From SZUA-584 sp040768905 (lineage in GTDB: Bacteria > Bacillota > Clostridia > Christensenellales > SZUA-584): DNA of 64,000 bases. The translations under genes and the position numbers were made by a program. Shown here piece by piece: positions 34,347 through 43,614 of the stretch (position 1 is its first letter; the number at the start of each line of letters is the position of its first letter). The notes under the pieces are model-generated. The model did no database searches. It saw nothing but the letters and a program-made list of their open reading frames with translations, and had not been told where the DNA came from. Location of the stretch: assembly GCA_040768905.1 (NCBI GenBank), contig JAXGMA010000001.1, forward strand, positions 2,356,001 through 2,420,000. Direction: 5' to 3'.

Positions 34347-35837
34347 TTATGACGCATTCGTTGCGTAAGACATTATCGTTTCTTCTGTGCGGTCATCCTT
34401 AGTGAGTTCACCCTTGACGACGCCCACATGCATGACGATGACACGCTGGCAGATACTCAAGACTTCTGTCAAGTCCGAAGAGACAATAATGATGGTTTTG
34501 CCTGAATCTGAAAGTTCGCGGATGATGCTGTAGATCTCTTCGCGTGCGCCGACATCGATACCGCGTGTCGGTTCATCAAGTATCAGGATATCCGAATCCA
34601 CAAGCAGCCATTTGGCAAGTACGATCTTCTGCTGGTTTCCGCCTGAGAGGTTGCTGACAAGCTGCGTTTGGCCTGAACATCTGATGTTGAGACGCTTTAT
34701 CATCCTGTCTGTGTTATCTTTACGTTTTGCAGCGATGTTGATAAAGCCTTTGTTCTTGACCTGATCGATATGGTTGATGTTTTCACGAATATTTCGTCTG
34801 ATGATGACACCCGTTTTCTGGCGGTCTTCCGTCACAAAGCCGATACCCTTTTTGATCGCTGAAGCCGGTATGCGGTTTTTGATGAGATTTCCGTTTAAAT
34901 AAATTTCGCCTGTCTTTGTTTTGCGGATGCCAAAGATATACTCCATCAATTCAGATCTGCCGGAACCCACGAGGCCGGAAAACCCGAGAATCTCTCCGCG
35001 GTATACTTTAAAGCTCACGTTTTTGAGCAGATCATCGGAAACATTGCGCACTTCCAATGCAACATCGCTGGTGTCACCTGTAAAATCAGTGGCCTGCGAA
35101 ACGCTGACTTCACGCCCGACCATATAATTGGCGATCTGCTGTTCGGTCACTTCAGACACGTTTTTGGTGATGATAAACGCGCCGTCTCGAAGAACTGTCA
35201 CGCGGTCGCACACCTCTTTGATTTCTTTCAAACGGTGAGAAATGTAAATGATACCGATACCTTCTTTGGCCAGCTTGCGTATCAGATCAAACAGGATCTC
35301 CGTTTCGGTCAGGGTCAGCATGGCGGTCGGTTCGTCCATAATCAGCACTTTGACATTGAACGAGATGGCTTTAGCGATCTCGACCATTTGTTTTTGTGCT
35401 GTTTTGAGTGTGCTGAGTAAAGCTGTAGGCCGGATGCTGTGCTGCCCGAGCGAAACCAAAAGCTTTTCGGCTTCAGCATTCATCTTTTTGAAATCAATAA
35501 GGCCAAGTTTGTTGATCGGCTCACGGGTCAAGAAAATATTTTGTGCAACAGTCAAATGTTCCATCAGGTTTAATTCCTGGTGGATAAAAGAAACGCCTCT
35601 CTTTTGCATATCAAGCACTGATAAATTAGAAGCCAGGTGCTCGCCGTCCAGATAAATCTCGCCTTCTTCTTGCGTATAGTTGGCAGCCAGAATCTTCATC
35701 AGCGTTGATTTGCCGGCGCCGTTTTCACCGCACAGAGCCACAACTTCGCCGCGATCAACGTCGAAGTTCACGCTTTTAAGTACTTGGACGCCGTAAAAAC
35801 TTTTTGAGATATTCTTCATCTCTACTAATTTTGACAT
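34347..35837 (-). CDS. Sugar ABC transporter ATPase (RbsA-type)
   Basis: A 496-residue tandem NBD protein with standard motifs. NBD1 has GENGAGKST, LKTAQKQ in the signature position and LIMDEPTAMLT. NBD2 has GLVGSGRSEL, LSGGNQQK and DEPTRGIDVGA. It is the fourth gene of the operon deoC - FGGY kinase - VOC - ATPase - permease - binding protein, which links uptake to phosphorylation and aldol cleavage of one substrate. Confidence 0.93.
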   Translation of the reverse strand: MSKLVEMKNISKSFYGVQVLKSVNFDVDRGEVVALCGENGAGKSTLMKILAANYTQEEGEIYLDGEHLASNLSVLDMQKRGVSFIHQELNLMEHLTVAQNIFLTREPINKLGLIDFKKMNAEAEKLLVSLGQHSIRPTALLSTLKTAQKQMVEIAKAISFNVKVLIMDEPTAMLTLTETEILFDLIRKLAKEGIGIIYISHRLKEIKEVCDRVTVLRDGAFIITKNVSEVTEQQIANYMVGREVSVSQATDFTGDTSDVALEVRNVSDDLLKNVSFKVYRGEILGFSGLVGSGRSELMEYIFGIRKTKTGEIYLNGNLIKNRIPASAIKKGIGFVTEDRQKTGVIIRRNIRENINHIDQVKNKGFINIAAKRKDNTDRMIKRLNIRCSGQTQLVSNLSGGNQQKIVLAKWLLVDSDILILDEPTRGIDVGAREEIYSIIRELSDSGKTIIIVSSDLTEVLSICQRVIVMHVGVVKGELTKDDRTEETIMSYATNAS

Positions 35838-35880
35838 TGCTTCTCTTTTTATTCCTCCCCTTTACAATTTTCAGTGACAG

Positions 35881-36270
35881 TTAAAGGTCTTCGCTTAATT
35901 CAATAACGACTCCGTTGGGGTCTTTGAACAGCAAAACTTTTTTGCCGAGGTGATCTAATGCGCACAGATCGAGGGTAAACACCACATCGTGTTTCTTCAA
36001 ATGCGCATACCAATCCTCGATACCGGAGACGCTCAGCGCAATATGAGCCGTTCCTGATGCAGATGCAGGATGCTCAAAATAATCTATCTTTTTTTGATGG
36101 TCAAACAACTCGATTGCGCTGTTTTCATTTATTTTCATATAAACCAAAACATTGTCACCGTTAGGAATCCGATCGGCAACTTTGAGCCCAAGCACTTCGG
36201 AATAGAACTTTTCAGACTCCTTGATATCCACAACATTGATGGCAATATGATCAAACATTTTTATCTTCAT
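35881..36270 (-). CDS. VOC-superfamily (glyoxalase-like) protein
   Basis: A 129-residue vicinal-oxygen-chelate protein with two beta-alpha-beta-beta-beta units. It opens MKIKMFDHIAINVVDIKESEKFYSEVLGL (metal His8) and ends KVLLFKDPNGVVIELSE (metal Glu). It may be an epimerase, isomerase or glyoxalase acting on an intermediate of this operon. It starts four bases after the stop of the kinase gene. Confidence 0.85.
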   Translation of the reverse strand: MKIKMFDHIAINVVDIKESEKFYSEVLGLKVADRIPNGDNVLVYMKINENSAIELFDHQKKIDYFEHPASASGTAHIALSVSGIEDWYAHLKKHDVVFTLDLCALDHLGKKVLLFKDPNGVVIELSEDL

Positions 36271-36274
36271 AACC

Positions 36275-37819
36275 CTACCTGCTCAGTGCAATTTTATCGC
36301 CGGTATCTGCAAGCCATCCTGCTATATAACGGGACAGATTGTAATGAGAGCGATAAAGCCCTGTATTGTTTTTGTTAGGTTGCTCAACGCTTTGCAGTTT
36401 ATGCGCTTTGTCAATAGGCGTATAGTCATCCCAGAGTTTAAGACCGTAAGCAGCAAGTGCCGCAGCGCCCAAAGAAGCCGCATTTTGGTCCACAACCGTT
36501 TTGATCATTTTCATATCAAAGATGTCTGCAAACATTTGTCTCCAGTAAGGGCTTTTTGCACCGCCGCCTACCATCAGCAATTCGGATATTGAAACACCGC
36601 AGCTTTGAAGAACGGTCATGGCATACCAAAGGTTGTAGGTGATGCCTTCAAGAGCGGCGCGGATCATATCGTTTCTTGTGTGGGAGAGCTGCAATCCAAT
36701 AAATCCGCCGACGATATTCTTGCTCTGCTCGATCATAGCGCCGCCCGCCAAACTCGGATTGAACTGAAGCTGGTTAGCGCCGATGGGTGATTGGGCAGCC
36801 AGGTCATTCATCGCGACATAGGCATCGGCCAACTCACCGTTTTTTTCTTTCTCGACAAGATCAGGACACAGAACGTCGCGGATCCAGCGAAAACTTGAAC
36901 CAGCAGCAAATATGCTGGTTGCGGATGCATACATCTTATCAATAACATGTGCGAATACAAACGGTTTTTTCTGGACATCGACCAACGGGGCATCGCTGAC
37001 GACGGCGATCCAGGAAGACGATCCCAGCGAAATATAAGCGCGGCCGTTTTCTATGCCGCGGGCGCCAAGAGCCATGCAGGAATTATCCACGCCGCCCGAC
37101 ACAACCTTAACATCCGTTGTCAAACCCAGCATTTGGGCTGCTTCAGGTGTCAGATGGCCGATGACATCATGTGCATGCACCAACTCAGGCAGCAGATCGC
37201 GGCGTATACCGGAGGCGCTTATATAATCCTCGTCATAGCTGTTTTTAAGAAGATCGTACACACCGCTGCCGGATGCGTAAGAGTGGTCAGTCAGCATCTT
37301 GCCGGTGAGCCTATAATTACAGTAATCCTTCGAACCCAAGATCTTAAATGTTTTCGCGTAAAGCTCAGGTTCGTTATCGCGGTACCACATGATCTTGAAG
37401 ACGGCATAGCATTCTGCCGGGAAACCGTTGCCGGTCTTGGTGTACCACTCGGAATAAGGTATCTTTTCGAAAAACGCTTTTGTCTGCTGTTTTGAACGTG
37501 TATCGCTCCATATAGGCGTCATGCTGCGCAGCAATTTTCCATCTTTGTCGACAGGGACAACACCCAATGAATGGCCGGAAATAGAAAGAGCCACGATATC
37601 AGAAGGCGAGATCCCGCTTTTTTCCAGTAAAAGCCGGGTTGTGCTGCAAATGCCTTCAAACCATACATCGGGAGACTGCTCGTGATGGTCGCTTCCGGTG
37701 TATACGACATCATATTGGCTGAATGTATCGCAATGAGACTGCCCAGACAAATCAAACAAAGAAGCTTTAATGCCGCCTGTACCCAGATCATAAGAAATAA
37801 TCATATCTTTCTTAAGCAT
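36275..37819 (-). CDS. FGGY-family carbohydrate kinase (xylulokinase-like)
   Basis: A 514-residue sugar kinase. The phosphate-1 loop is SYDLGTGGIKASLFD. GGVDNSCMALGA and LGSSSWIAV are in the central ATPase core, and the adenosine motif is LLMVGGGAKSPYWRQMFADI. AGGAG precedes the ATG. It follows deoC by nine bases. The product could be a ketose phosphate that DeoC or another aldolase cleaves. The exact sugar is not resolved by sequence. Confidence 0.88.
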   Translation of the reverse strand: MLKKDMIISYDLGTGGIKASLFDLSGQSHCDTFSQYDVVYTGSDHHEQSPDVWFEGICSTTRLLLEKSGISPSDIVALSISGHSLGVVPVDKDGKLLRSMTPIWSDTRSKQQTKAFFEKIPYSEWYTKTGNGFPAECYAVFKIMWYRDNEPELYAKTFKILGSKDYCNYRLTGKMLTDHSYASGSGVYDLLKNSYDEDYISASGIRRDLLPELVHAHDVIGHLTPEAAQMLGLTTDVKVVSGGVDNSCMALGARGIENGRAYISLGSSSWIAVVSDAPLVDVQKKPFVFAHVIDKMYASATSIFAAGSSFRWIRDVLCPDLVEKEKNGELADAYVAMNDLAAQSPIGANQLQFNPSLAGGAMIEQSKNIVGGFIGLQLSHTRNDMIRAALEGITYNLWYAMTVLQSCGVSISELLMVGGGAKSPYWRQMFADIFDMKMIKTVVDQNAASLGAAALAAYGLKLWDDYTPIDKAHKLQSVEQPNKNNTGLYRSHYNLSRYIAGWLADTGDKIALSR

Positions 37820-37828
37820 ACGGTTCTC

Positions 37829-38497
37829 CTAGTTGAAGCTTTCTACGATCGTAAGCGCTGATACAGTGTTTATGCCAAACCGTTCAACACCAAGAGCCAA
37901 AAGTGCGTCAAATTCCGAACGTGTGCGGATGCCTCCCGCTGCCTTTATCTGAGTTTTTCCGTGTGTGAGCTCTTTTATTCTGGCTATTCGGGGAATATTT
38001 GCATCTCCGGGTATCCAGCCGGTTCCGGTCTTTAAGAAATCTGCCCCTGAATCGACAACAAGAGAGCACGCATCGTCGATCTCGCTGTCAGAAAGACAGT
38101 TCAGCTCAATAATAACCTTTATCAGCACGCTGCTCGGGGCAATATCAATGATTTGTTTTAATTCATCAGCGACATAACTGAACTCGCCGCTTTTGAACCG
38201 GCCGACATTCATGACGATATCCATTTCCTGAACGCCGTCATTGATGAGTTGTTCCGCTTCAAGCAGCTTCACTTTAACGGTATGCCCGCCTCCCGGAAAA
38301 CCCACGGGCGCTCCAATACGAATGTCTGGATCGCCTTTGAGCATGTCGCTCACGGTTTTGGTCCAGCAGGGCAGGGTATGCACGTTCACAAAGCGGTATT
38401 GACGTGCAATGTCTACCATCTCTTTTATATCATTTAATGAATGATGGGTCCTCACGGCGCTGATATCGATCAACCTGGCCGCATCTTTTCCTGTCAT
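37829..38497 (-). CDS. deoC: Deoxyribose-phosphate aldolase family protein
   Basis: A 222-residue class I aldolase from the ATG at 38497, which is spaced correctly from AGAGGA; an ATG two codons earlier abuts that site. The catalytic set of DERA is present: Asp93 in EMDIVMNVG, Schiff-base Lys156 in DFLKTGTGW and Lys185 in QIKAAGGIR. The E. coli enzyme has FIKTSTGK; here TGTGW may mean a different aldehyde substrate. It is first in the operon with the kinase and ABC transporter. Confidence 0.88.
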   Translation of the reverse strand: MTGKDAARLIDISAVRTHHSLNDIKEMVDIARQYRFVNVHTLPCWTKTVSDMLKGDPDIRIGAPVGFPGGGHTVKVKLLEAEQLINDGVQEMDIVMNVGRFKSGEFSYVADELKQIIDIAPSSVLIKVIIELNCLSDSEIDDACSLVVDSGADFLKTGTGWIPGDANIPRIARIKELTHGKTQIKAAGGIRTRSEFDALLALGVERFGINTVSALTIVESFN

Positions 38498-38519
38498 ATA
38501 CATCCTCTGAAAAAATTAT

Positions 38520-38532
38520 GATACGTTCCAAT
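38520..38532. promoter_or_regulatory. Candidate operator GATACGTTCCAAT (site 1)
   Basis: It matches 11 of 13 bases of GACACGTTCAAAT at 41140-41152. One copy lies just before deoC and the other inside the promoter of the flavoenzyme operon, on either side of the LacI-type regulator gene, so that regulator may bind both. Confidence 0.45.
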
Positions 38533-38803
38533 GCATATTGTATATGCTGTTTTGAACAATTGCAACATTTTTTTAATGCTTTTCATAAATAATTAATGAA
38601 ATCCTACAGTATATAAATCAGAACAATGATTATACCGTATAAGGCTTTTTAAGACAAATACAAGAAAAAAAGCTGTTTGTCAGTGATGTAAAAACACAAG
38701 TGACACGTCGTTTTGAACGAAAAAGCACCTAATAAACATCCAGTAAATGCGGGTCTAAATCCTTTGATATCTAATGATAAACGGCATTACCTATAATTTG
38801 AAC

Positions 38804-38831
38804 TTGCCAAAATGTACACACATGGTATATT
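38804..38831 (+). promoter_or_regulatory. Promoter of the LacI fusion gene
   Basis: TTGCCA, 16 bases, TATATT. It covers an upstream in-frame codon at 38812, which supports the start at 38896. Confidence 0.5.
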
Positions 38832-38895
38832 TATAGTACTATATAATCAAAAATTAGTCAATATTTCATACCAACCGATTTCATGGGGTAAAAAA

Positions 38896-41124
38896 ATGGC
38901 AACGATGAAAGACGTCGCCAGGCTGGCAGGTGTATCTCACGGCACAGTTTCAAATGTGTTGAACGGTTCAAAGTCAGTCAGCAGCGACAAGATCAAAAGA
39001 GTGGAGCAAGCTGTTGCTGAACTTGGCTACAAGCCCAATGTTCTTGCAAGAAATTTAAAGACATCCAGGACAGGGCGCATTGAGGTCGTGCTGCCTGATA
39101 TCACCAATGTAGCATACGCCAAGATCTTTGAAGAGATAAACAGGCGTGCTGTGGAAAGGGGATATTCGGCATATCTGCGCATCTGCGCGGATGTTCCTGA
39201 CCGGGAGATCAATATTCTTGAACGCGCGCTGATGATGGGTGCGGACGGGGTGATACTTTTAACCTGTCAGCCGGGCAATACGGACTTTTTCAACAGACTG
39301 ATAGAAGGAGGCCTTCCCGTTGTCTTCATACACCATAAAGTCTCAGGATACCGAATGAACAATGTCTGCATGGACGCGCGGGCGACAGTGACGGCAAGCA
39401 TAAAGGATCAGATCGATGCAGGCTTTCACAGGATTGCCATTGTTGCGGGGCCTCAGGAATATTCATTTGAAGTGGAATGCGTGGATGCCTACTTTAACGC
39501 CATGCAAAAAACAAAGAAGTATATTGATACAAGTTATGTGGAAACGGTCAACAGCAACAGAGAGAGCGCGATGCGGGCAGCCATTCGCCTGATGGAACTT
39601 GAGAATCCGCCCCAGATCATCTATACGACAGACAGGATACTGAGCGAAGGCGTGGCCTGCGCGCTTGCGATTGCCGCAAAACCCGGGTTGATCAAACCAA
39701 AAGTGATCACACTTGATGCCGAAGAGTGGACCAAAGCAAAAAGCGAAAAGGACAATGTCGTGCTGCTGCCGTATTCGCAAATGGCACGAACTGCTTTTGA
39801 TATGCTTGAGGAAACCGTGCTTACGGATGATAAGCGCGGCGGGAGGAGCATATCGGTGCCGTGCATCAAAAGCATGGGACTTGCTGCAGCCCGGTGTCAT
39901 GATATCGGCGTATTCCGAAAGATAAAGATCTTAACTCAGAATTCACCGGCCTGCCATACGATACACTCTCTTGCCGCCGATTTTAAACGCAGCACCGGTA
40001 TTGACATTGAACTTTTGCAGGTTCCTTATAATTTGTTGCTCAAGGAAATATTAAAAGGCATACCGTCCGGTGAGTACGATGTATTCATCATGGACCTTCC
40101 GTGGATGAAAGAATTGATATTAGGCGGATATGTGCAGGATCTGACAGAGTTTTATCCTGACCATCATGCGCTTGCCCGCATGTTTTCCGAAGATGTTCTG
40201 CGCGAACACTGCTTTTTTGGTGACCGTTTATACGCATTGCCTTTCAGCCATACGGTTCAGCTGCTGTATTACCGTAAAGATCTGTTTGAGCAAATCAAAA
40301 ACAAAAGACTGTTTTACGAGCGGTATAAAAAAGAACTTCGCGTGCCGTCAACCTGGGAGGAGTATAACCGGATCGCGAGGTTTTTCACCCGAAAGTATAA
40401 CCCTGAATCGGAAACCAAATTCGGCACAACTTTGGGCGCAATGAATGCATCGGGCGCAGTGTGTGAATTCCTTCCCCGGTTATGGGCTGCGGGAGGCAGC
40501 GTTTTTGAAGGCGGTAAAGCCGTGATTGACAGTGAAAACGGCATTGCCGCGCTGACTCAATATATGGAAAGTTTTCAATACGCAGCGCCTGAATCGCCTG
40601 TGTTTTGGTGGGATGAGCAGGTGCAGGGCTTTGCGCGGGGCGAAGCGGCGATGATGACGATGTATTCGGATCATGCGACACCGCTTGAGGACAGAAACAT
40701 ATCTTGCATTGTCGGGAAAGTCGGCTTTACGCTCATGCCGGGCAAGGTCAGCGTTTTGGGAGGGTGGTCTGTTGCCGTCAACCCTTATTCCGACAAAAAG
40801 GACGATGCTTTTGAATTTGCCAAATGGACAGCTTCCGAGGCCCTGGCCATGCCCAATGCGATGCTCGGGCGGATCGTTCCGTACCGGTTTGTATTTGAAA
40901 GCAGCGAACTGCATAATTTGAATCCTTGGTACCGCATGATCCCAAGCGCGTTTGCCTCCACAAAGCGCCGCGCAATACCAAGGGACTCGAAAGGTGAGAG
41001 TGTGTCCGAGGCGTTGTTTGAGCAGATCATTGCCAATGCCGTGCATGCGGCTTTGAAGAAAAGGCTGACGCCAAAGGAAGCGTTAAAAGACGCTGCAAAA
41101 AAATTAAACGAAGCCATAAAATAA
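38896..41124 (+). CDS. LacI-type regulator fused to a type 2 solute-binding domain
   Basis: A 742-residue fusion. Residues 1-55 are a LacI helix-turn-helix and hinge (MKDVARLAGVSHGTVSNVLNGS; LGYKPNVLARNLKTSRT). Residues 60-335 are the usual LacI sugar-sensing domain (GRIEVVLPDITNVAYAKIF; DGVILL). Residues from about 343 to 742 are a complete family 1 extracellular solute-binding fold, as in MalE-like proteins (KIKILTQNSPACHTIHSLA; STWEEYNRIARFF; MLGRIVPYR). There is no signal peptide or membrane helix, so the binding domain is cytoplasmic. The ATG at 38896 has GGGGT upstream. It is divergent from deoC and upstream of the flavoenzyme operon. Confidence 0.9.
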   Translation: MATMKDVARLAGVSHGTVSNVLNGSKSVSSDKIKRVEQAVAELGYKPNVLARNLKTSRTGRIEVVLPDITNVAYAKIFEEINRRAVERGYSAYLRICADVPDREINILERALMMGADGVILLTCQPGNTDFFNRLIEGGLPVVFIHHKVSGYRMNNVCMDARATVTASIKDQIDAGFHRIAIVAGPQEYSFEVECVDAYFNAMQKTKKYIDTSYVETVNSNRESAMRAAIRLMELENPPQIIYTTDRILSEGVACALAIAAKPGLIKPKVITLDAEEWTKAKSEKDNVVLLPYSQMARTAFDMLEETVLTDDKRGGRSISVPCIKSMGLAAARCHDIGVFRKIKILTQNSPACHTIHSLAADFKRSTGIDIELLQVPYNLLLKEILKGIPSGEYDVFIMDLPWMKELILGGYVQDLTEFYPDHHALARMFSEDVLREHCFFGDRLYALPFSHTVQLLYYRKDLFEQIKNKRLFYERYKKELRVPSTWEEYNRIARFFTRKYNPESETKFGTTLGAMNASGAVCEFLPRLWAAGGSVFEGGKAVIDSENGIAALTQYMESFQYAAPESPVFWWDEQVQGFARGEAAMMTMYSDHATPLEDRNISCIVGKVGFTLMPGKVSVLGGWSVAVNPYSDKKDDAFEFAKWTASEALAMPNAMLGRIVPYRFVFESSELHNLNPWYRMIPSAFASTKRRAIPRDSKGESVSEALFEQIIANAVHAALKKRLTPKEALKDAAKKLNEAIK

Positions 41125-41137
41125 ACGCATAAAAATA

Positions 41138-41166
41138 TTGACACGTTCAAATAATTTTATTATGAT
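41138..41166 (+). promoter_or_regulatory. Promoter of the flavoenzyme-to-kinase operon
   Basis: TTGACA, 17 bases, TATGAT. The candidate operator GACACGTTCAAAT (41140-41152) overlaps its -35 box and spacer, a position suited to repression. Confidence 0.8.
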
Positions 41167-41322
41167 ACAGGCAAGAAGATGTTTGACCTTAAGTTTTGTT
41201 TTCGAGGTTGATAGGCTATAGACTTATAGACCTGTGTTATCAACGATTCAGATCATCATTTTTGAAAAAGGATCAAAAAAAGGCGAAGACGATAAAAAAT
41301 GTATTTGAAAGAAGGATTGAAT

Positions 41323-42561
41323 ATGGAACGTTACAAAGATGTATTGCTCAACCCCATTTCTATTGGCCAAAGAGAATGCAAAAACAGATTTTTTATTCAG
41401 GCTATGGAATGTACGGATGCTGACAGCGACGGAAACCCTTCAAAACTGACTGTTGAGCGGTATTCCAATCTTTTTAAAGGCGAGGCAGGCTTGGTGACGC
41501 TTGAAGCCATTACCATAACAGATGAATGCAGGAGCAGACTGAATCAGCTTGCGATCATGCCTAAAAACTCAAAACCGCTTCAGAAATTTGTAGGAGAACT
41601 GAAAAAGATCAACCCCGATACGTTGTTTGTGTTCCAGCTTACGCATTCGGGTGAATTAAGCCACCCGGATTTTTCCAGGAGGGTCACGGTAAAACCGCTT
41701 CCCGGATTTGGCGGCGAGGTTTTGAGCGAAGAAGAAGTCGACAGGATTATGGATCAGTTCGTACTTGCGGCACGCATTGCTTATGATGCGGGCGCAGACG
41801 GCATTGATCTAAAACTGTGTCACGGTTACCTTGGGTCTCAAATCCTTCGTCCGTATAACGACCGAAAATGGAAATACGGCGGCGCGTGGGAAAACAGAAG
41901 GCGGTTTGCATTCGATCTGTACGAAAGGATCAACAAGGAGATCAATGACAAAAACTTTTTGATCGGCTCCAAAATATCTGCATGGGAAGGGTTCCCCGGC
42001 GGGTTTGGGACAGAGGGCCCTGAATCTCCTATTATTGATTTGACAGAGCCTTTAGATTTGATCCGCGGATTGGAAGAGCGCGGAGCCCAGTATTTTGTGC
42101 AATCCGGCGGCAGTCCTTCTATCACTGTCGCTGTCACGCAGGCGGACAAAAACGCCCCTTATTTTGCATTTCTGCATCCCACATGGGCCAAAGAGTTTAA
42201 AAAAGCGACAAAAAGCGCAGTGATCATCGGCTCAAACTATTCGGTATTCAGGAATGGTAAAAACGGCTGTCTCGCGACAGAGCCCGAAAAGAACTCTATG
42301 TTCTTCTATGGCTCTAAGTTTATCGAAGAAGGCAAAGTGGATATGATTGCGCTCGGACGCCAGTCGTTTGCTGATCCGCTGCTTCCTAAAAAGCTGCGTG
42401 AAGGCCGCGAGAGTGAGATCAAATGGTGCACGATCTGTGACAACTGTCTTGAGCTGCTGATCCGTCAGCGTGAGATCGGCTGCTGTACCTACAACAAATA
42501 TTATACAGACGTATTGGTTAAAACAAGAAAAGAATTTGGTCCTCTTCGTAAAATGCACACA
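41323..42561 (+). CDS. Old-yellow-enzyme-like flavoprotein, single-barrel form
   Basis: A protein of about 413 residues with the FMN barrel of the NADH:flavin oxidoreductase family and a C-terminal cluster motif (C-x2-C-x2-C-x11-C in CTICDNC ... GCC), but no FAD/NAD domain. The usual HGAHGYL is KLCHGYL, so one of the two substrate-binding residues is changed. The ATG at 41323 follows AGAAGGA; the ATG at 41299 has no site. It heads an operon with an isomerase-like barrel, a Zn-dehydrogenase, a PfkB kinase, an aldolase and a sugar kinase. An unusual substrate is likely. Confidence 0.8.
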
Positions 42562-42617
42562 TAGTTTTTACCTTACGAAGAGATCATAAAATTGATTATA
42601 ATAAGGAGGAAGTACCA

Positions 42618-43601
42618 ATGAAACTAGGTTTTTTTGCAGCCAACTATGCGCATCTCTCTTTGGAAGAAGTGGCGAAAATAATGGTACAGCACGGTTATGA
42701 GATGATGGAGATCCCTGCATACAGCGGCTGCGAGCAATTTGATTTTGATGAAATTCTAAAGCCGGGGCGCGCCGGTGAACTGAAAAAGATGCTGGGCAGT
42801 TATAGTATCGAGATTTCCGGCCTTTCAAATCATGCGGATTCCCTTTTGATCCTCGGTCCGCATACAGAAGATACAGATAAATTGTGTCCGGGGACGAAAG
42901 AACAAAAAGTCAAGTACGGTATTGATAATCTGTTGAAAACAGCGCAGGCCGCAAATGCGCTTGAGGTGCCGGTCGTCAATGGATTTACAGGCGTAACGAA
43001 CTGGGGCCGCTATTTCCCGTTCCCGTGTGCAGACGGATGGGAAAAGATGGAGCGCGAGTTTGTCGAGGTGTTCACGCCCATTATGGATAAATTCAAAGAA
43101 TATGGTGTGAAGTTTGCCGTTGAACCGCATCCTAACAATATGATCTACGATATCCATACAGCTAAACGGGCTGTTGAGCTTTTGGGAGGCCACCCTAGCT
43201 TTGGATATAACTTAGATCCTGCGAACATCATATACCTCGGCGTTAAAGTTGAGAACTTTATTGATGAGCTCGGCGATCGGATCTTCCACGTACATGCAAA
43301 AGACGGCGAGATCGTTGAACACAATCTGCAGCGCGGCGGCATTTTGATGCAGGGAGACTGGCAGAGGCTTGATCGTGCATTCCGTTTCCGCATCCCTGGC
43401 TGGGGCAGCGTTCCGTGGAAAAAAGTGATCACCGAATTGTCTATGATACAGTATGACTATGTGCTGAGCTACGAACACGAAGATGTCACAATGAGCGTTG
43501 GCGACGGGGTTGAGAAAGTGGCTGCTTACTTGAAGCCGCTGATCATCAAAGCTCCGTATGAAGGCCGTCGCGATAAGATCTTCAACAACCCAAGAGATTA
43601 A
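42618..43601 (+). CDS. Sugar isomerase/epimerase-like TIM barrel (second)
   Basis: A 327-residue xylose-isomerase-like protein with metal-site residues in FAVEPHPNN, FGYNLDPANI, FHVHAKDGE and LSYEHED. AGGAGG precedes the ATG. It resembles proteins that act on free or keto sugars rather than sugar phosphates, but the reaction is unknown. It lies between the flavoenzyme and the dehydrogenase, with short gaps (56 and 13 bases), so one operon is expected. Confidence 0.85.
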   Translation: MKLGFFAANYAHLSLEEVAKIMVQHGYEMMEIPAYSGCEQFDFDEILKPGRAGELKKMLGSYSIEISGLSNHADSLLILGPHTEDTDKLCPGTKEQKVKYGIDNLLKTAQAANALEVPVVNGFTGVTNWGRYFPFPCADGWEKMEREFVEVFTPIMDKFKEYGVKFAVEPHPNNMIYDIHTAKRAVELLGGHPSFGYNLDPANIIYLGVKVENFIDELGDRIFHVHAKDGEIVEHNLQRGGILMQGDWQRLDRAFRFRIPGWGSVPWKKVITELSMIQYDYVLSYEHEDVTMSVGDGVEKVAAYLKPLIIKAPYEGRRDKIFNNPRD

Positions 43602-43614
43602 AAGAGGTGAAATT

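Larger units (their letters stand above)
38498..38895. other. Divergent regulatory region between deoC and the LacI fusion gene
   Basis: About 400 bases without a gene, AT-rich. It holds a possible operator at 38520-38532, a CGTTTTGAACG half-palindrome near 38710, and a probable promoter for the regulator at 38804-38831. Confidence 0.6.

Noticed and set aside
33583..34368. A 261-codon plus-strand frame across the permease
   Set aside because: Antisense shadow of a permease; composition is an artefact of the membrane-helix codons.
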